Below, piece by piece: positions 12,191 through 23,679 of a DNA stretch of 64,000 bases. The stretch comes from Camelus bactrianus (Eukaryota > Chordata > Mammalia > Artiodactyla > Camelidae). The DNA lies in contig NC_133540.1 in NCBI RefSeq assembly GCF_048773025.1, positions 78,309,501 to 78,373,500 on the forward strand, read 5' to 3'. How positions within the stretch are numbered: position 1 is the first letter of the stretch; every line of letters begins with the position of its first letter. The position numbers were made by a program, and so were the translations under genes. Below the pieces are notes generated by a model. It was not told where the DNA came from. It did not search any database and saw nothing but the letters and a program-made list of their open reading frames with translations.

Positions 12191-14871
12191 TTAATATCAA
12201 TCATTTACAATTTATTTTGCCCTAAATCCTTCCTGCTGCTTTAAATAATATTTGTGTATTCTACATTTCTTTAATTGAGTTCCTATTTGAGACATTCAAA
12301 GCACAGAAAAAACAGATGTTAGAACTTGATAGGTGGGAGTACCTTCTTTAACTCTGCAGCAAGCATTGGTTTAATCAGTTAACGTACCACTCCAGTTCTG
12401 CTTTGTCTCATTAATTTTTCTTTACTATTTAAAAATAATTTGAAGATACTTTATAAGTGAAACACTAGATTTTTAAATAAACAATTTCACCTTTAATGGA
12501 AAATTTTGATTTCCAGACTTTTCCCATTGTTTATGCTTTTCTTGGACACAGTTCTTGAGTCACTGAGACATGTTATGAGCCTTTCCAATTTGTAAGACAT
12601 CTAGATAACTTACCAGTTATCCAAGCTTAGCTTAGGGGATAAACAAAACGCAACCACCCCCCTACCAAAAAACCCCGTAATTGGTCCTTAATCCCAATCT
12701 TATTCCCCAGAAACAAACCATGAGATCAAGGTTCACATGCAAGTAATTTATTAAGAAGATATTCCCAGAAGAAGGATAAGGAACTAAATCATTACAGGGA
12801 AGGAGAAGAATCCAAGTAAAATGCAATTACAGGCAAAGATCCAGTCTCAGCCCATGCCAGGGGTTATCTGTGTGTAAATTATGCTTCAGAAATGGATCCA
12901 ACTGAAAGCAAAGTCATTCGGGCTTCAGTACTTCCGAACCAATTATATATTGCTTAAGGGGCACCCCCAGAGATGTAACTCCCAGGCACTTCAGTTGTCT
13001 GCAGGTGGGGCAAATTGGTTTCTGCAGTCTGAGAACAGCTTCCCAAAGAAAATCATAGCTCTATTTAAATGAACAAACAAATAAAAAACAAACAAACAAA
13101 AAAAGGGGGAAGGGCACAGGAATATAGTAGATGGGATCAGAGGGGTGGGGGTGGGGCACCAACAGTTGGATAGAAACTGATTAGTTATGACTTAAACTTG
13201 ACAATCACAGTGTTACTAATTAAATTTTGACTAATTTAAGTCTTCCCTGTTTTCTCCTTCCAGTCTTCTTTCTTTGTATTTTAATCTAAACATACCTCTC
13301 TTTATTCCACTAATCTTAGTTCCTCTTCTCAAATCTTAGCTTTAACTGGAAATCATCCTCTAGAAAATACTCCTCCCTTAGAAGAAAGTTCATCTTTTTT
13401 CACTTGTCCTTTTCCCATTCTCTGTCCTCTACCAACCTCACAAGTGACACCAAAGTCCAATGAAAAGCGGCAGAAATGTGTCCTTGTCCCAGTTTACCTT
13501 TAAAGCATCACAATGTAATCTTCATTCATTACATCTAAAAAATACATGTCATTTAATGCCTGTGGCACCAGACTGCAGACCACTTTTTATTGTCCTCTGA
13601 TGATAATCAGCCTGACACTTAAATCCTGTTTCACTTTATTCCTATTTCTCCCATCTCTACTATTAACTTTGACAACCTAAATACTACTCTCCATCACACA
13701 ATCACAAGAAGCTGTCCACAGCCACCATTATATCCAGAAAGCTTTGTTATCACAGGTAATACTTGGGATTATTTAATCAATGTGTACCTTTATTATTTAA
13801 AGCATATGTTGGATATGATTACTGTTCTGACAGTTAAGATTTTAGAAGACTTGTAGAATCTTCTTACCCTTTTCCCTGTATCTTGAGTCAACTGATTCTA
13901 GGACACAACCTTAGAAGTTTTAGAAATTTGAGTGCATGAATGAAAACTAAAGAGCCACAACATTTTAATTAATGCTTATCTTTTATTTGTGAGGATCCCA
14001 CAGAAAGAGGGAACATTTATTTCCAAAAAGGGACATGTACATGTCTTATGATTCCAACAAAAATCACAGTATATCCAGGCTTCAACTAGGCAAGAAATAG
14101 AAGGTAGCTTCAGATGGTAAAAGGCAGTTGCAGGCAGTCATGAATCTTCCCAGAGGACCTGTACCTTGATGTGACGTATCTATCCTCGGTGTCCAATTGT
14201 TAAAAAATAAAAAGTCAAAACCTTATTGGACATTTAGAAGTGCCTTGCTATATTTAGGTGATCTTTCCCTGTCCACAGTTCAATCCATCTTTTCCCACCA
14301 GCACAGCTTTACTCAGATTCTATTATATGTATTATTTCTCCACATAATTTCTGCTTTATTATAATGATTATACTGTTTTCCTGACAAAAGGAAATACCAA
14401 GTCTTCCAGTAAAAGGGAATTGAGTCCCATGAGCATTTGTCCTCTACCTGCTGGAAAGGGTCTTGTACTTTAATAAATAAATCAGTGAATCAATAACAAA
14501 TCAATAAGTAAATGGAAATAACAATACTATTTTCAAGGATCACGTTCATCTATTTCTCCTCTTTCTCTTGGAACACAAAAGAATTGCATAGCTTTCCTTC
14601 CTTAAATTTAGGTAAGATTTTTGATCAAGTGTTTAGGAACAGGATTCTGAGTTTCTCATAAATTTACTGCTATGCTATATATATTTATCAACTCTTTTCA
14701 TCACAAGTATATTGTATCATTAAGTGTGTGTGTGTGTACTCACTGTATTTTTAAAGAAACATTTAGAGTAGTGACATGTTGAAGCAGATGACAGGAAACA
14801 GCAGCAACAAAATCTATGAAAATTGTTGGCTTTAGCTACTGCAAAAATGTTACTGTTTTTATACTCCCATT
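12191..14871. other. Intergenic; unassigned repeat-like block at 12650-13160
   Basis: No gene. The part 12650-13160, with 'CCATGAGATCAAGGTTCACATG', 'AGTAATTTATTAAGAAG' and an A/C-rich (CAAA)n run near 13070-13100, reads like an old retroelement that I cannot place. The part 13220-14560 is C/T-rich in patches (13220-13450) but has no convincing frame. Confidence 0.35.
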
Positions 14872-15494
14872 TGTGGGTTTGTCACCAGTTGTGGGTTCTG
14901 GCCAGCATAAGTCCCACCGAGATGGAATGAATTACTCAAGACTGTGGAAAAGTCAAGAGAAGGAGAGGGAGTCAGGAACCAACTCCATGAGCCTCTCAGA
15001 TTTCTCATATTTATTGAGTACAGTCAAAGGAGGAATGCAGGAATTTAGGGAAGGACAGGGTGGGCTCACAATGAATACAAAGGCTTTGTTTATTGTTGGT
15101 GTTTGGCTCAAGGTTAGAAGACCCTTTTTGGTGAATCATGTTCGTGTTGAGCCTTTCAGCTTATCACGGCAGAATGTATGAGAATCAGCTGCTCTACAAC
15201 TTGGACTCAGGTGGCTGTGCCTGTCTTAGGTTGCCCCCCTCAGGGGATCTTACCATCTTTGGCTAACCAGCCTTCTCACCTCTGAGTCTGCGGCTTTTTG
15301 TAAGTTGTTTACCATTCCAGCCCAAGGCTGTTTTGGGGATAGAAGACTAACAGCAGGCACGCCCAGCCCAGCGTTTATAGCCGAGGGCCTGGGTCATTGC
15401 TAAAACCTCAAGGCAGTTACCAAGCACATCTTCTTTAAGGAGATAAGCAGCTGGGGTCTGTTATAATTTGTTAACCCAATCATGGGCTCCCACA
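14872..15494 (-). mobile_element. ERV solo LTR, about 623 bp, antisense, with 6-bp target duplications
   Basis: The unit starts TGTGGG and ends CCCACA (perfect terminal inverted hexamers, also satisfying the retroviral TG...CA rule). It is flanked directly by CCCATT on both sides (14866-14871 and 15495-15500), a 6-bp target duplication. Read on the minus strand, a polyadenylation hexamer AATAAA lies at roughly 15010-15015, in the second half, as expected for an LTR. No internal retroviral sequence is attached, so it is a solo LTR left by recombination. A 6-bp duplication is typical of class II (ERVK-like) elements; the exact family is not recognised. The 121-aa plus-strand frame at 14816-15181 merely crosses it. 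The fossil's ends look whole and it seems comparatively young. Confidence 0.8.
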
Positions 15495-15500
15495 CCCATT

Positions 15501-17225
15501 CATATTTTATAAGGACTAAATAATTTTGAAATTAAAGTCTCCTTTTTTCTTTTGCTAACAACTTTGAAATATCATTTTTTTCTCTTTTCTTGTTTTCCAC
15601 CAAAATGGAAACAGTATTTTTTCACCAATGTAGTAACTGCCATGGTTCTATGCGGAAGACAGTCTGATTCACTATATTGTCTGCTCTGCGTGTTTTCCCT
15701 TCTCAGAGCTCTCTCGTGCTGTTTAATTAAGCCTTAATGGTGACTTGTTGAAATTCATTAATTTTCCTGAGATTATGACTAAATATATAGATCAAAAAGA
15801 TAATATTTTCTAGAATTACTTCTGAAAATTTATATTTTAAATAAAGCTTCTACAAATATTTAATTTTTACCATTATTTCCTAATTATCTTACTGTTTGCT
15901 ACTTAGGTTCTGTCTATTGATGTGTATAGTGGAAGAGTTCCTCCATCATGTTGTAGTTCTGCACATCCCTCCAAATTCATATTCAGTGACCACTCTCTTG
16001 GTATCTTGGAATTGGGCATGGTTGCAGTGTTTACACCATAGAAATGGGCAAACATTACAAACCAGGGCTTGATTTATTGTTTTGTTGACTGTCTAGATTT
16101 AGGAAAATAACAGAGAACATGGTATTGCAGATTAAACTTAAGTCTATCATATCTGTGGCCATTATGTTGTAAATAGCACCAAAAAGTGAGGAATTACGAC
16201 AGCTCACTTTGAAAACAGTCTGATTTAGCAAAGAATTCTCTCACATCATTGGCAATTGAAGTTCTGATATGGGTTTTCATTGTTTCATGTTGTCTTACCT
16301 ATTAACATGAATGACGATCTCAAACAATATTCATGTTGGAACTATGCTTATTAATCACCGACTTGAGTGATTTCTTTCTTATTCATTAATAACCAAGCAT
16401 TATTCACAGTCTGATTGAAATTATCATTGGTGCCAGAATGAAAAAAAGTTTGTAGCAGATTTTGTGAGAAATAGCCAGTCACATTGCAGTTATACATTTT
16501 TTAAAGTGTACATATTTTTGTTACAGTTTGCTATTTATAAAATTATGTAAAGGAATACCAAAATCATCAAGTTAACACTCAAGTGGTATTGTGACTTTTA
16601 TTAACATATATAGGCACACACACACAGAGCACACTCCATCCCATACATATTTTCCTTTTTTCAAAGAGCCATTAGTAACATGTACCGGCACATGACTGCC
16701 CTACGTTGTAGTTCAGGCACTCATTACCTCTCACTGGAGCACTGACATAATCTTTCACATCCTTCCCTGCTTTCCGTCTTATCACTACTCCCTGCTTTTT
16801 CTGAGCTTTACAGTCTAGTAATAAGGACAGGCTTATATTTCTCCTACACAGCTTGTGGTGTTCAGTAACTTCATGACTTTGTTCTTCATATTTCTTTAGG
16901 CTTTTCTTTTTTATTTTAACTAGTGAAATTCATGTATCATGGTCCAACTGAGGTGTTTCATGTACACAGTAAATGTTCCATTATTTATCCCTTGGTCTCA
17001 TATTATTTTTGCTTTGCTTTAATTTATATAAATCTCAGTTTATTCAAACATTAAGTGGGCTCTCACTCTGTTCTGCACATATTTATTCAGGTCTCATTTG
17101 TGGCAGGTGTTGCTTTAGGTAGTAGGGTGGGATATTTTAAAAAGGTAGAAATTTCTGACCTCAGAAACTAGTGATGAGACATCATCTAGATTCGTGATGG
17201 GGTGTGGGAAGCCTTTGGTTCATTG
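15501..17225. other. AT-rich stretch; possible L2 trace at 16715-16810
   Basis: No supported gene. The stretch 16715-16810 ('CAGGCACTCATTACCTCTCAC', 'CCCTGCTTTCCGTC') is weakly like a plus-strand L2/CR1 segment. A short CA run sits at about 16614-16626. Confidence 0.35.
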
Positions 17226-17545
17226 TGAGCACATGTGAGTCAGCCTGGGCTGCTATAACAAAGTACCAGAGACTGAGTGGCTTATTCAACAACAGGCATT
17301 TGTATCTCACAGTTCTGGCCACCTTCTAGCTGCATCCTCATCTCCTGTGGGAGAGGAAGCTCTGGGATCTCTTTCTCTTCTTCTAAGAGCACTAATCTCA
17401 TCATAGGGGCTTCCCCACCCTGACCTCATCTGAACCTAATGAAACCAAGACTGCAGGTGCTAATACCATCACATTGGCAGTTGGTGCTTCAATATATGAA
17501 TTTGGAGATGGGGACACAAAAATTCAGTCCCCAGTAGCATTTAAA
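17226..17545 (-). mobile_element. MaLR solo LTR (MLT1 class), antisense
   Basis: A clear reverse-complement MLT1 pattern: 'GGGCTGCTATAACAAAGTACC', 'AGAGACTGAGTGGCTT', 'ATCTCACAGTTCTGG', 'AATACCATCACATTGG', 'TGCTTCAATATATGAATTTGG' and a final 'GGACACAAAAATTCAGTCC'. ERVL-MaLR LTRs are ancient non-autonomous retroviral relatives. This one is a single LTR with no internal part. Confidence 0.8.
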
Positions 17546-18219
17546 CTTTAGTTGTGATGATGATGACATGATGATTCAGAACTAAATACTTTGTCCCTAA
17601 ACTGAGCTTCTTTATGATTTTATGCACTTATGTGCCTTAAGAAGAAATTTCATCTTAGATTTCTCTGTAGATTCTTCATTGTCCTTCCCTTTCTCGGGGG
17701 CCCCATATGTTGGTGATCCATTACCTAGGGATAGGTTGAATATTAACAAAAGGAAAAATGAAATGGGTGTTATTGTATGTTTTAAGGTTACAGTCAATGA
17801 CGTCCTTATGGGTTTACATGTTTAAGAACTCAGTTTATAGATCTAATGTTGGTATTTTGTTAAAGAATAACCAGTGGTTTGGATGAATTTTGGAAATAGA
17901 AATAACCAATTTCAAAACTGTAAAGTGGAAATATATATTGCCAGTTCAGATCATTGAAATCCAAAAATGAATTTAGTGATTTGTTCTAAGACACAACAGA
18001 GTGGTGACTGCTATCATTTCCTCTGATTAGTGCTCAGGGCAACTTTAGCTGAAAAAAGTTCCATTTCTATCAGACAGCATGTTTCTGAAAGCTTTTGATC
18101 ATAAAGATAATTTCTTACTTCCTCTGCAAAATATTTAATATTTCCATTTACAGTTAACCAGACGTGATCATTGCTTAAGGACTTTTAATAGAAGTGAGAT
18201 GATCATCAGTATTTCAAAA
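17546..18219. other. Intergenic stretch without recognised gene
   Basis: Two overlapping short frames on opposite strands (61 and 67 aa around 17612-17825) carry no recognisable motif. I see nothing else. Confidence 0.4.
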
Positions 18220-18703
18220 CAGGCCTACTTCATTTTATTGCACTTTTCACTTTAATTGCATTTTTTTCTACAAATTGAAGTTTTGTAGCAACCCTGCATC
18301 AAGCAAGCTATTGATGCCATTTTTCCAACAGCATTTGCTCCCTTCCTGTCTCTGTACCACATTTGGTAATTCTCACACTATTTCAAACGTTTTCATTATT
18401 ATTGTGTATGTTATGGTGGTCTGTGATCAGTCATCTTTGATGTTACTATTAGAACTTGCTGAAGGCTCAGATTATGGTTAGATATTTTTTAATGATAAAG
18501 TATTTTAAATTAAGGTACGTACATTGGTGTTTTGGCAAAATGTTATTGCACACTTAATAGACTACAGTATGATGTAAACATAGCTTTTATATCCACTGGG
18601 AAATCAAAACAAGTTTTGTGACTCACTTTATTGAGTAATAAAGTGATAATTACTTTATTGCAGTGGTCTGGAACTGAACCCACATTATGTCCAAGTATGC
18701 CTG
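18220..18703 (-). mobile_element. Tigger1 DNA transposon, internally deleted
   Basis: It is bounded by the Tigger1 inverted termini: CAGGCCTAC at 18220 and GTATGCCTG ending at 18703, the standard CAGGCATAC in reverse. Inside the right end are 'GGTCTGGAACTGAACCC', the 'TTTATTGAGTAATAAAG' block and 'CTTAATAGACTACAGTATG'. The left end has 'TTGTAGCAACCCTGCATCAAGC' and 'TCTGTACCACATTTGG'. The full element is about 2.4 kb and encodes a pogo/mariner-type transposase. Here only about 480 bp of the two ends remain, with the transposase gene absent, so it is a MITE-like deletion derivative. The TA target duplication is visible on the right flank only. Confidence 0.88.
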
Positions 18704-20002
18704 TATAGCTACATATCTGTTACTAAGTCATGGGTTCATTATCACATAGTTTATGTATGTATATATACTTATATATATGTGTGTGTGTGTGTGCATGCAT
18801 ATATATTTACTTCATCTCCTTCACATATACTTATGCAGGAAATTTTATCACATTCTGGATGAAGAAAAATCAAGGTAATTGAAATTTTGCAAACCTATTT
18901 CAGTGGAGCACCACATCTTTTGCTTCATTCTAAAACAGACTATATATAAAATTACAATTTAGTAATGAGCTTTATTAAAGAAAATAAATGGTTTCCATGA
19001 GTAATGAGATCATAATAATTTTTCATAAATGACTCTAGCCAGATTTCATGTGAATTGACAAATTATGCTACAACTCAGAAGATTTAATTCGGCACAAGTC
19101 ATAGAGTAGAATAAAACCATACAGTTCAAGAAAAGAGTAAATATTTAAATGAATTATATGGTCTTGAAATTTCAAATTATTGGCTACAGGAAATAGTGAT
19201 AGAAATATATATAACATTTTTTACATAGAAAAAGCTTTGATTTTGAAAAATAACCTAAACTATCAAATTTTAAATATTTATCTCTCCGGGCTATTTATTG
19301 TAACTACTCACTAACTATATGTGTGTGTGTGTGTATGCATGCATATATACATATATGTATGCACATACATATATTTAAATATATATGTATGTATATACAT
19401 ATGTAAAATTAATGCATGTATATTCACTATAACACACATATATATATAATGTATATAAACATATGGTATGTAAAGTTTTAAATATTTCAAAATTTATAAT
19501 ATGTTCTAAAGACATTGATAATTTAAAATAAGGTCATATTTCAGATTAAGCATTATTGAATAAATGGAATAAGTAAGAAAACCATTGTTGTGCTAAATCC
19601 ACCAAAAAGTTTCAGTGTATAAAATTTTTGAATATAATAACTATTTTACTAAAGGGATAAAACAATACTTGTTCCTTAGCCATTTAACATTAAGTACGTT
19701 GATTTTTTGTCTGTTTTAACATCACCATTTTTGTGTTATTGCTAGGATCTTTATGTGTTATTATCAAAATCAACTTCTAACCATGTGATATCTACATTAA
19801 CCATATTTTGGTATTGCAGAATAAATAAATATAAAATGCTAAATATTATCATTTTACCGTTACTGTTCTTCTCCTTGAGTTCTCATGGTAAAGTAAAAAG
19901 GATGGTTGATCTCTCCTGAATATTTTGTAAACCTATTTTAGATAAAGGTAAGCAATATTTAGAGGCTGAGAACTTGTGGTACTGCTACTAAACCTTAAAA
20001 AA
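18704..20002. repeat. AT-rich stretch with TA/TG microsatellites
   Basis: Simple-sequence tracts lie at about 18755-18810 (TATA, then TG runs) and 19316-19460 (alternating TGTG, CATA and TATA stretches with several short palindromes). No gene. Otherwise unique AT-rich DNA. Confidence 0.6.
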
Positions 20003-20441
20003 ATAAAAAGAAATAATACCATTTACAAAAACATGGATGGACCTGGAGATTATCATACTTAGTGAAGTAAGTCAGACAGAAAAAGACAAATATTGTATGA
20101 TATCACTTATATGTGGAATCTAAAATAATGACACAAATAAACTTATTTCCAAAACAGAAACAGACTCACAGACATAGAAAACAAATGTATGGTTATCAAA
20201 GCAGAGAAGTGAGGGAGGCATAACTTAGGAGTTTGGGATTAGCAAATATAAGTCACTATATATAAAATAGATAAACAAAAAGGTCCTACTGTATAGCACG
20301 GGGAAACTATATTCAATATCTTGTAATAACCTATAGTGAAAGAGAATATGAAAAAGAACATACATATGTATAAATGAATCAAATGCTGTATCATAGTAGA
20401 AACTAACACAACATTGTAAATCAACTATTCAATAAAAAACA
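20003..20441 (+). mobile_element. L1 3' UTR, 5'-truncated, sense
   Basis: It matches the laurasiatherian L1 3' end: 'ACATGGATGGACCTGGAGAT', 'AGTGAAGTAAGTCAGACAGA', 'TATCACTTATATGTGGAATC', 'CACAACATTGTAAATCAACT', and a short tail AATAAAAAAC. Only the last ~440 bp are present. I could not find convincing target duplications. Confidence 0.88.
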
Positions 20442-20851
20442 GCATTAGTAATTTTGGATATCTGAGTATACCAAAATAAGTAAAAAAAATTCCTGCTCAA
20501 AAACAAGAGAGAACTTATTTTATTGGAAAAATCTCCTTTGTTGTTTAATTTCTAATCAATGCAGAAGAGCATTTGAAACCTTGACTGGTAAACATTCTTC
20601 TAACTTATTTACAAGGATATTCTTTGGATTCTTGTAATACAGAAGTATTCCTGTAGTTCAGTGTGGTGTATTTTGTCCTAGTGCTTTAAATCTGTTTAAA
20701 GAAAAAGCATTTTATTAATGTAAGCATGTCACATCAGATGAATTTTAAAAATATCTCATGGTCAGAATACTTTGGAAAGTTGTACATTTTCAGAATTTGG
20801 AAGGATTTTAGAAAATTTCTAGAAAATCTCTTTTCAGTGCCCACTGGAGAG

Positions 20852-21060
20852 GCCTGGAGAGTAGTGGTTACGAGTGCAGGACCCAGAGTCAGGCTTGTTA
20901 GATAGCAATGTTGGCTTTATACCCAATAGTCAACTACCCCTAATATGCGAACCTGGGTCAGGTAACTTAACTTCTTAATTTCTCTAAACGTGGCATTTTT
21001 CGCAGCAGCCATCTTACATAATTCTTATTAGGACTAAATAAACTGATACAGAGAAGGGGA
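20852..21060 (+). mobile_element. MIR SINE
   Basis: The layout follows MIR: 'GGAGAGTAGTGGTTACGAGTG' (head), 'GCAGGACCCAGAGTCAGGC', 'ACCTGGGTCAGGTAACTTAAC' (core), 'CTTAATTTCTCTAAACG', then 'TTAGGACTAAATAAACTGAT'. Diverged but full order retained. Confidence 0.75.
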
Positions 21061-21231
21061 GCCCTGGTTGATAAATCTGTAGATCGTGGGTTTATTCAGT
21101 GTAAGTTATCCTTTAGCCAGGAGTATCTTGCTAAGGACATTTCAGGTAAGATCTCTTCCTCTTAGCAAATTTTTATTGGTATGTTTACATTGAGATCCTG
21201 TTGCCAATGAGATTACACCAGGTATAATAAT

Positions 21232-21411
21232 AATAATTTTAGAAAAATCCTGGGTCCATGTTTCACTTGACATTTATACCAGTTGTGTGACCTTAGATGA
21301 GAAAGCCCTCTTGCCTTTTTTCAGCTCCAATTTTCTGAACTGTGAAAGGACATAGTAGTGACTGCTGTGACTGTCTCATAATGTTTGTGTTCATAAAATA
21401 ATGTTATGCAT
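21232..21411 (+). mobile_element. MIR SINE, partial
   Basis: It carries 'TCCTGGGTCCATGTTTCACT', then the conserved core 'AGTTGTGTGACCTTAGATGAG' and 'CTCCAATTTTCTGAACTGTG', in MIR order. The head is missing. Confidence 0.7.
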
Positions 21412-21580
21412 TTTTGAAAAAATTTTGAGATATAATTGACATATGATATATTAGTTTCAGGTGTACAGTATAATTCTTTGCTCTTAAAAGTTGTCATCAC
21501 AAGAAAACAAAATTGTAACTCTGGTGATGAATGTTAACTCAACTTACTTTGGTGATCATTTTGCAATAAATCACCAATTT
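21412..21580. mobile_element. Two L1MA 3'-region pieces in opposite orientation
   Basis: The stretch 21412-21480 reads as the minus-strand L1MA end ('TTTTGAGATATAATTGACATA', 'TTAGTTTCAGGTGTACAGTA'). It abuts 21482-21578, which is plus-strand L1MA 3' UTR ('CTTAAAAGTTGTCATCACAAG', 'TGGTGATGAATGTTAACTC', 'GGTGATCATTTTGCAATA'). The plus-strand piece stops before the usual terminus. Confidence 0.7.
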
Positions 21581-22194
21581 AAAAAATTATTTGTTCCCAG
21601 TAAATACAGACTTCAGAAAATAAACACCTTAGAGTTGATCTCTTTAAGACAGTGCCTGTGTTTCATTATTTTTGAATTTGTAATTAAGGCTTCTTTTTAG
21701 TGTTAAAATAAAAACAATTGATTGAGGCCTTTCCTTGCAAAACATCTTTAATCTTTTTGAGATTTTGTTCCTATATTCAATTATAAATAAGCTGAATTTG
21801 AGCTTTTTAATAAAGAAGCTACACCTCCATCTAGAAATAACTAACACTTTAGTTTACTTTAAAATTCAGCATATTTCAATTATTTAACATACTTGTAGGT
21901 ATATCAATTACTTTTTAAGAATGTTTTATAGCTAAGAATGTTCCTTATAATAGAAAACTAATTAAAACCTTAACCAAAATTGTTTATTAAATATTCATAG
22001 CTACCTGGGGAAAAATCCTATCGAAAGTCTTGTCTTAACCAAGCCTGTTATGTCTGGGTCCTAGATGAAGAGAGGAGGTCAGTGTCTTCCTTCCCCGCTT
22101 TCACCGCTTTGGGTCATTATTTTGCTTCCCCAAAGAACATCTGATTATTTGAGATTCATATTGTCTCATTCTGCCATTTCTTTTTTTTTTTTTT
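21581..22194. other. AT-rich stretch without recognised gene
   Basis: Short opposing frames only. Ends in a poly(T) run at about 22181-22195. Confidence 0.4.
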
Positions 22195-22595
22195 AGGTTA
22201 TAACAGATATTTTTTCTCCCAATTTTACTGAGATGGCATTGACATACAGCACTGTATAAGTTTAAGTTATCCAGCATAATAATTTGATGTACATATCATG
22301 AAATGATTAACACAGTAAGTTAGTGAATGTCCATCATCCCATATAGATAACAAATTAAAGAAATAGAAAAAACAATTTTTTCTTGTGATGAGAACTTTTA
22401 GGATTTACTCTCTTAACTTTCATATATAATGTACAGCAATGTAAATTATATTTTATGTTGTACATAAATAAATACCCCTAGTACTTATTTATCTTGTAAC
22501 TGGAAGTTTGTACCTTTTCACTACCTTTATCCAGTTCCCCCTCTCTCATCCCCCACCTCTGGTAACCAGTCTTACCTCTTTTTCTACAAGTTTGT
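22195..22595 (-). mobile_element. L1M (L1MA/MB-like) 3' end, antisense
   Basis: It starts after a poly(T) tract and reads 'CCCAATTTTACTGAGATGGC', 'TTGACATACAGCACTGTATAA', 'AATGTCCATCATCCC', 'TATCTTGTAACTGGAAGTTTG', 'CTCTGGTAACCAGTC'. This is the reverse complement of an old L1 3' UTR. It is followed by a second, separate copy. Confidence 0.7.
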
Positions 22596-23075
22596 TTGTT
22601 TTTGAAGTATAATTGACCTACGATACTATTAGTTCCTGTTATACAGCATAATAATTCGATATTTGTATACATTTCAAAATGACCATCAGGGTAAGTCTAG
22701 TTATGGTATGTCATCATACAAATATATTACAAAGTTATTGACTTTATTTTCCACATAATGCATTTCATACCTGTGACTCATTTCTTTTGTAACTGGAAAT
22801 TTGTACCTCTAATCTCCCTCATCTAATTCTTTCCTCCCCCAACCCCTCCCTTCTGGCAATCACCTTTTTGTTCTCTGTATTTATAACTCTGAGTTATATT
22901 TGTTCATTTGTTCTGTTTTTTAGACTCCACATATAAGTGAAATCATGTATTTGTCTTTCTCTGTCTGACTTACTTCACTTAGCATAGTATAATATAGGTT
23001 CATCCATGTTGTCACAAATGGCAAGATTTCCTTCTTTTTTATGCCAAGTAATAGTCCATTGTATATTCCATTCCA
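22596..23075 (-). mobile_element. L1MA 3' end, antisense (second copy)
   Basis: A fresh 3' terminus begins at 'GAAGTATAATTGACCTACGA' and continues through 'TACAGCATAATAATTCGATA', 'TTTTGTAACTGGAAATTTG', 'CTTCTGGCAATCACC', 'GACTCCACATATAAGTGAAA', 'CTGTCTGACTTACTTCACTT' and 'AATAGTCCATTGTATATT'. Having a second L1 terminus inside the first element's path suggests one inserted into the other. Confidence 0.82.
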
Positions 23076-23679
23076 GTTCTGCCATCTCTGTCTCTGTCTT
23101 TTGCAATCATCTATGGGCCTTATGTGAATCTTGTGATTTATTAACAGTTTTGGAATCAACCTTAGAGTCTTCACCTTAATTTGTGCCAATTTTTGGAGTG
23201 ACTTCAATATTCATATGACAAACCAGGCAGTGTTGTATATCTCAGTTCCACGTCTGAAATGATTAGTGTTTGCTGACGCAGGTAGCTCTTTCAATCAGAA
23301 TATTTCTAAGCTTTTTATACTTTAAACGATGGTACCACAGTCCAGAATTTAAAACATAGCTATATTCCACCAACGAGCTTTATGTGCCAGTGTATTCTAG
23401 CAGAGAGAGTTCAGAAATAACTCTTATTATTCAGAAATAAATATTATGCTTTATTTCCTTTGCTGGTGCCTCACGAGAATCAGAGAAAGTTTCAGTTTCA
23501 CATTCAGGAATTCTTTGTCTGAGAAATGGAAGTGAAATTCAAGGAAGCACTTGCTGGCCTGGTATGAAATATCCTCTTATAGCCTTCAAAAAAAAAAAAA
23601 AAGAGAGAGAGAGAGTAGTTTTGGTTAGACCTATAATCTGCCATTTGGATAAGCTTCATTCTTGAAGACCTGTTCTGTT
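23076..23679. other. Intergenic; A and GA simple repeat at 23588-23615
   Basis: No gene seen. A poly(A) run followed directly by (GA)n occupies about 23588-23615. Confidence 0.4.

Noticed and set aside
14816-15181. 121-aa plus-strand frame as a gene
   Set aside because: Most of it runs antisense through the ERV solo LTR and has no recognisable domain.
17612-17825. Overlapping opposite-strand 61- and 67-aa frames as a sense/antisense gene pair
   Set aside because: Both are short, lack motifs and show no signal beyond chance openness.
19316-19460. AT/TG tract as a regulatory or origin-like element
   Set aside because: Compound microsatellite typical of mammalian DNA; no flanking features support a function.
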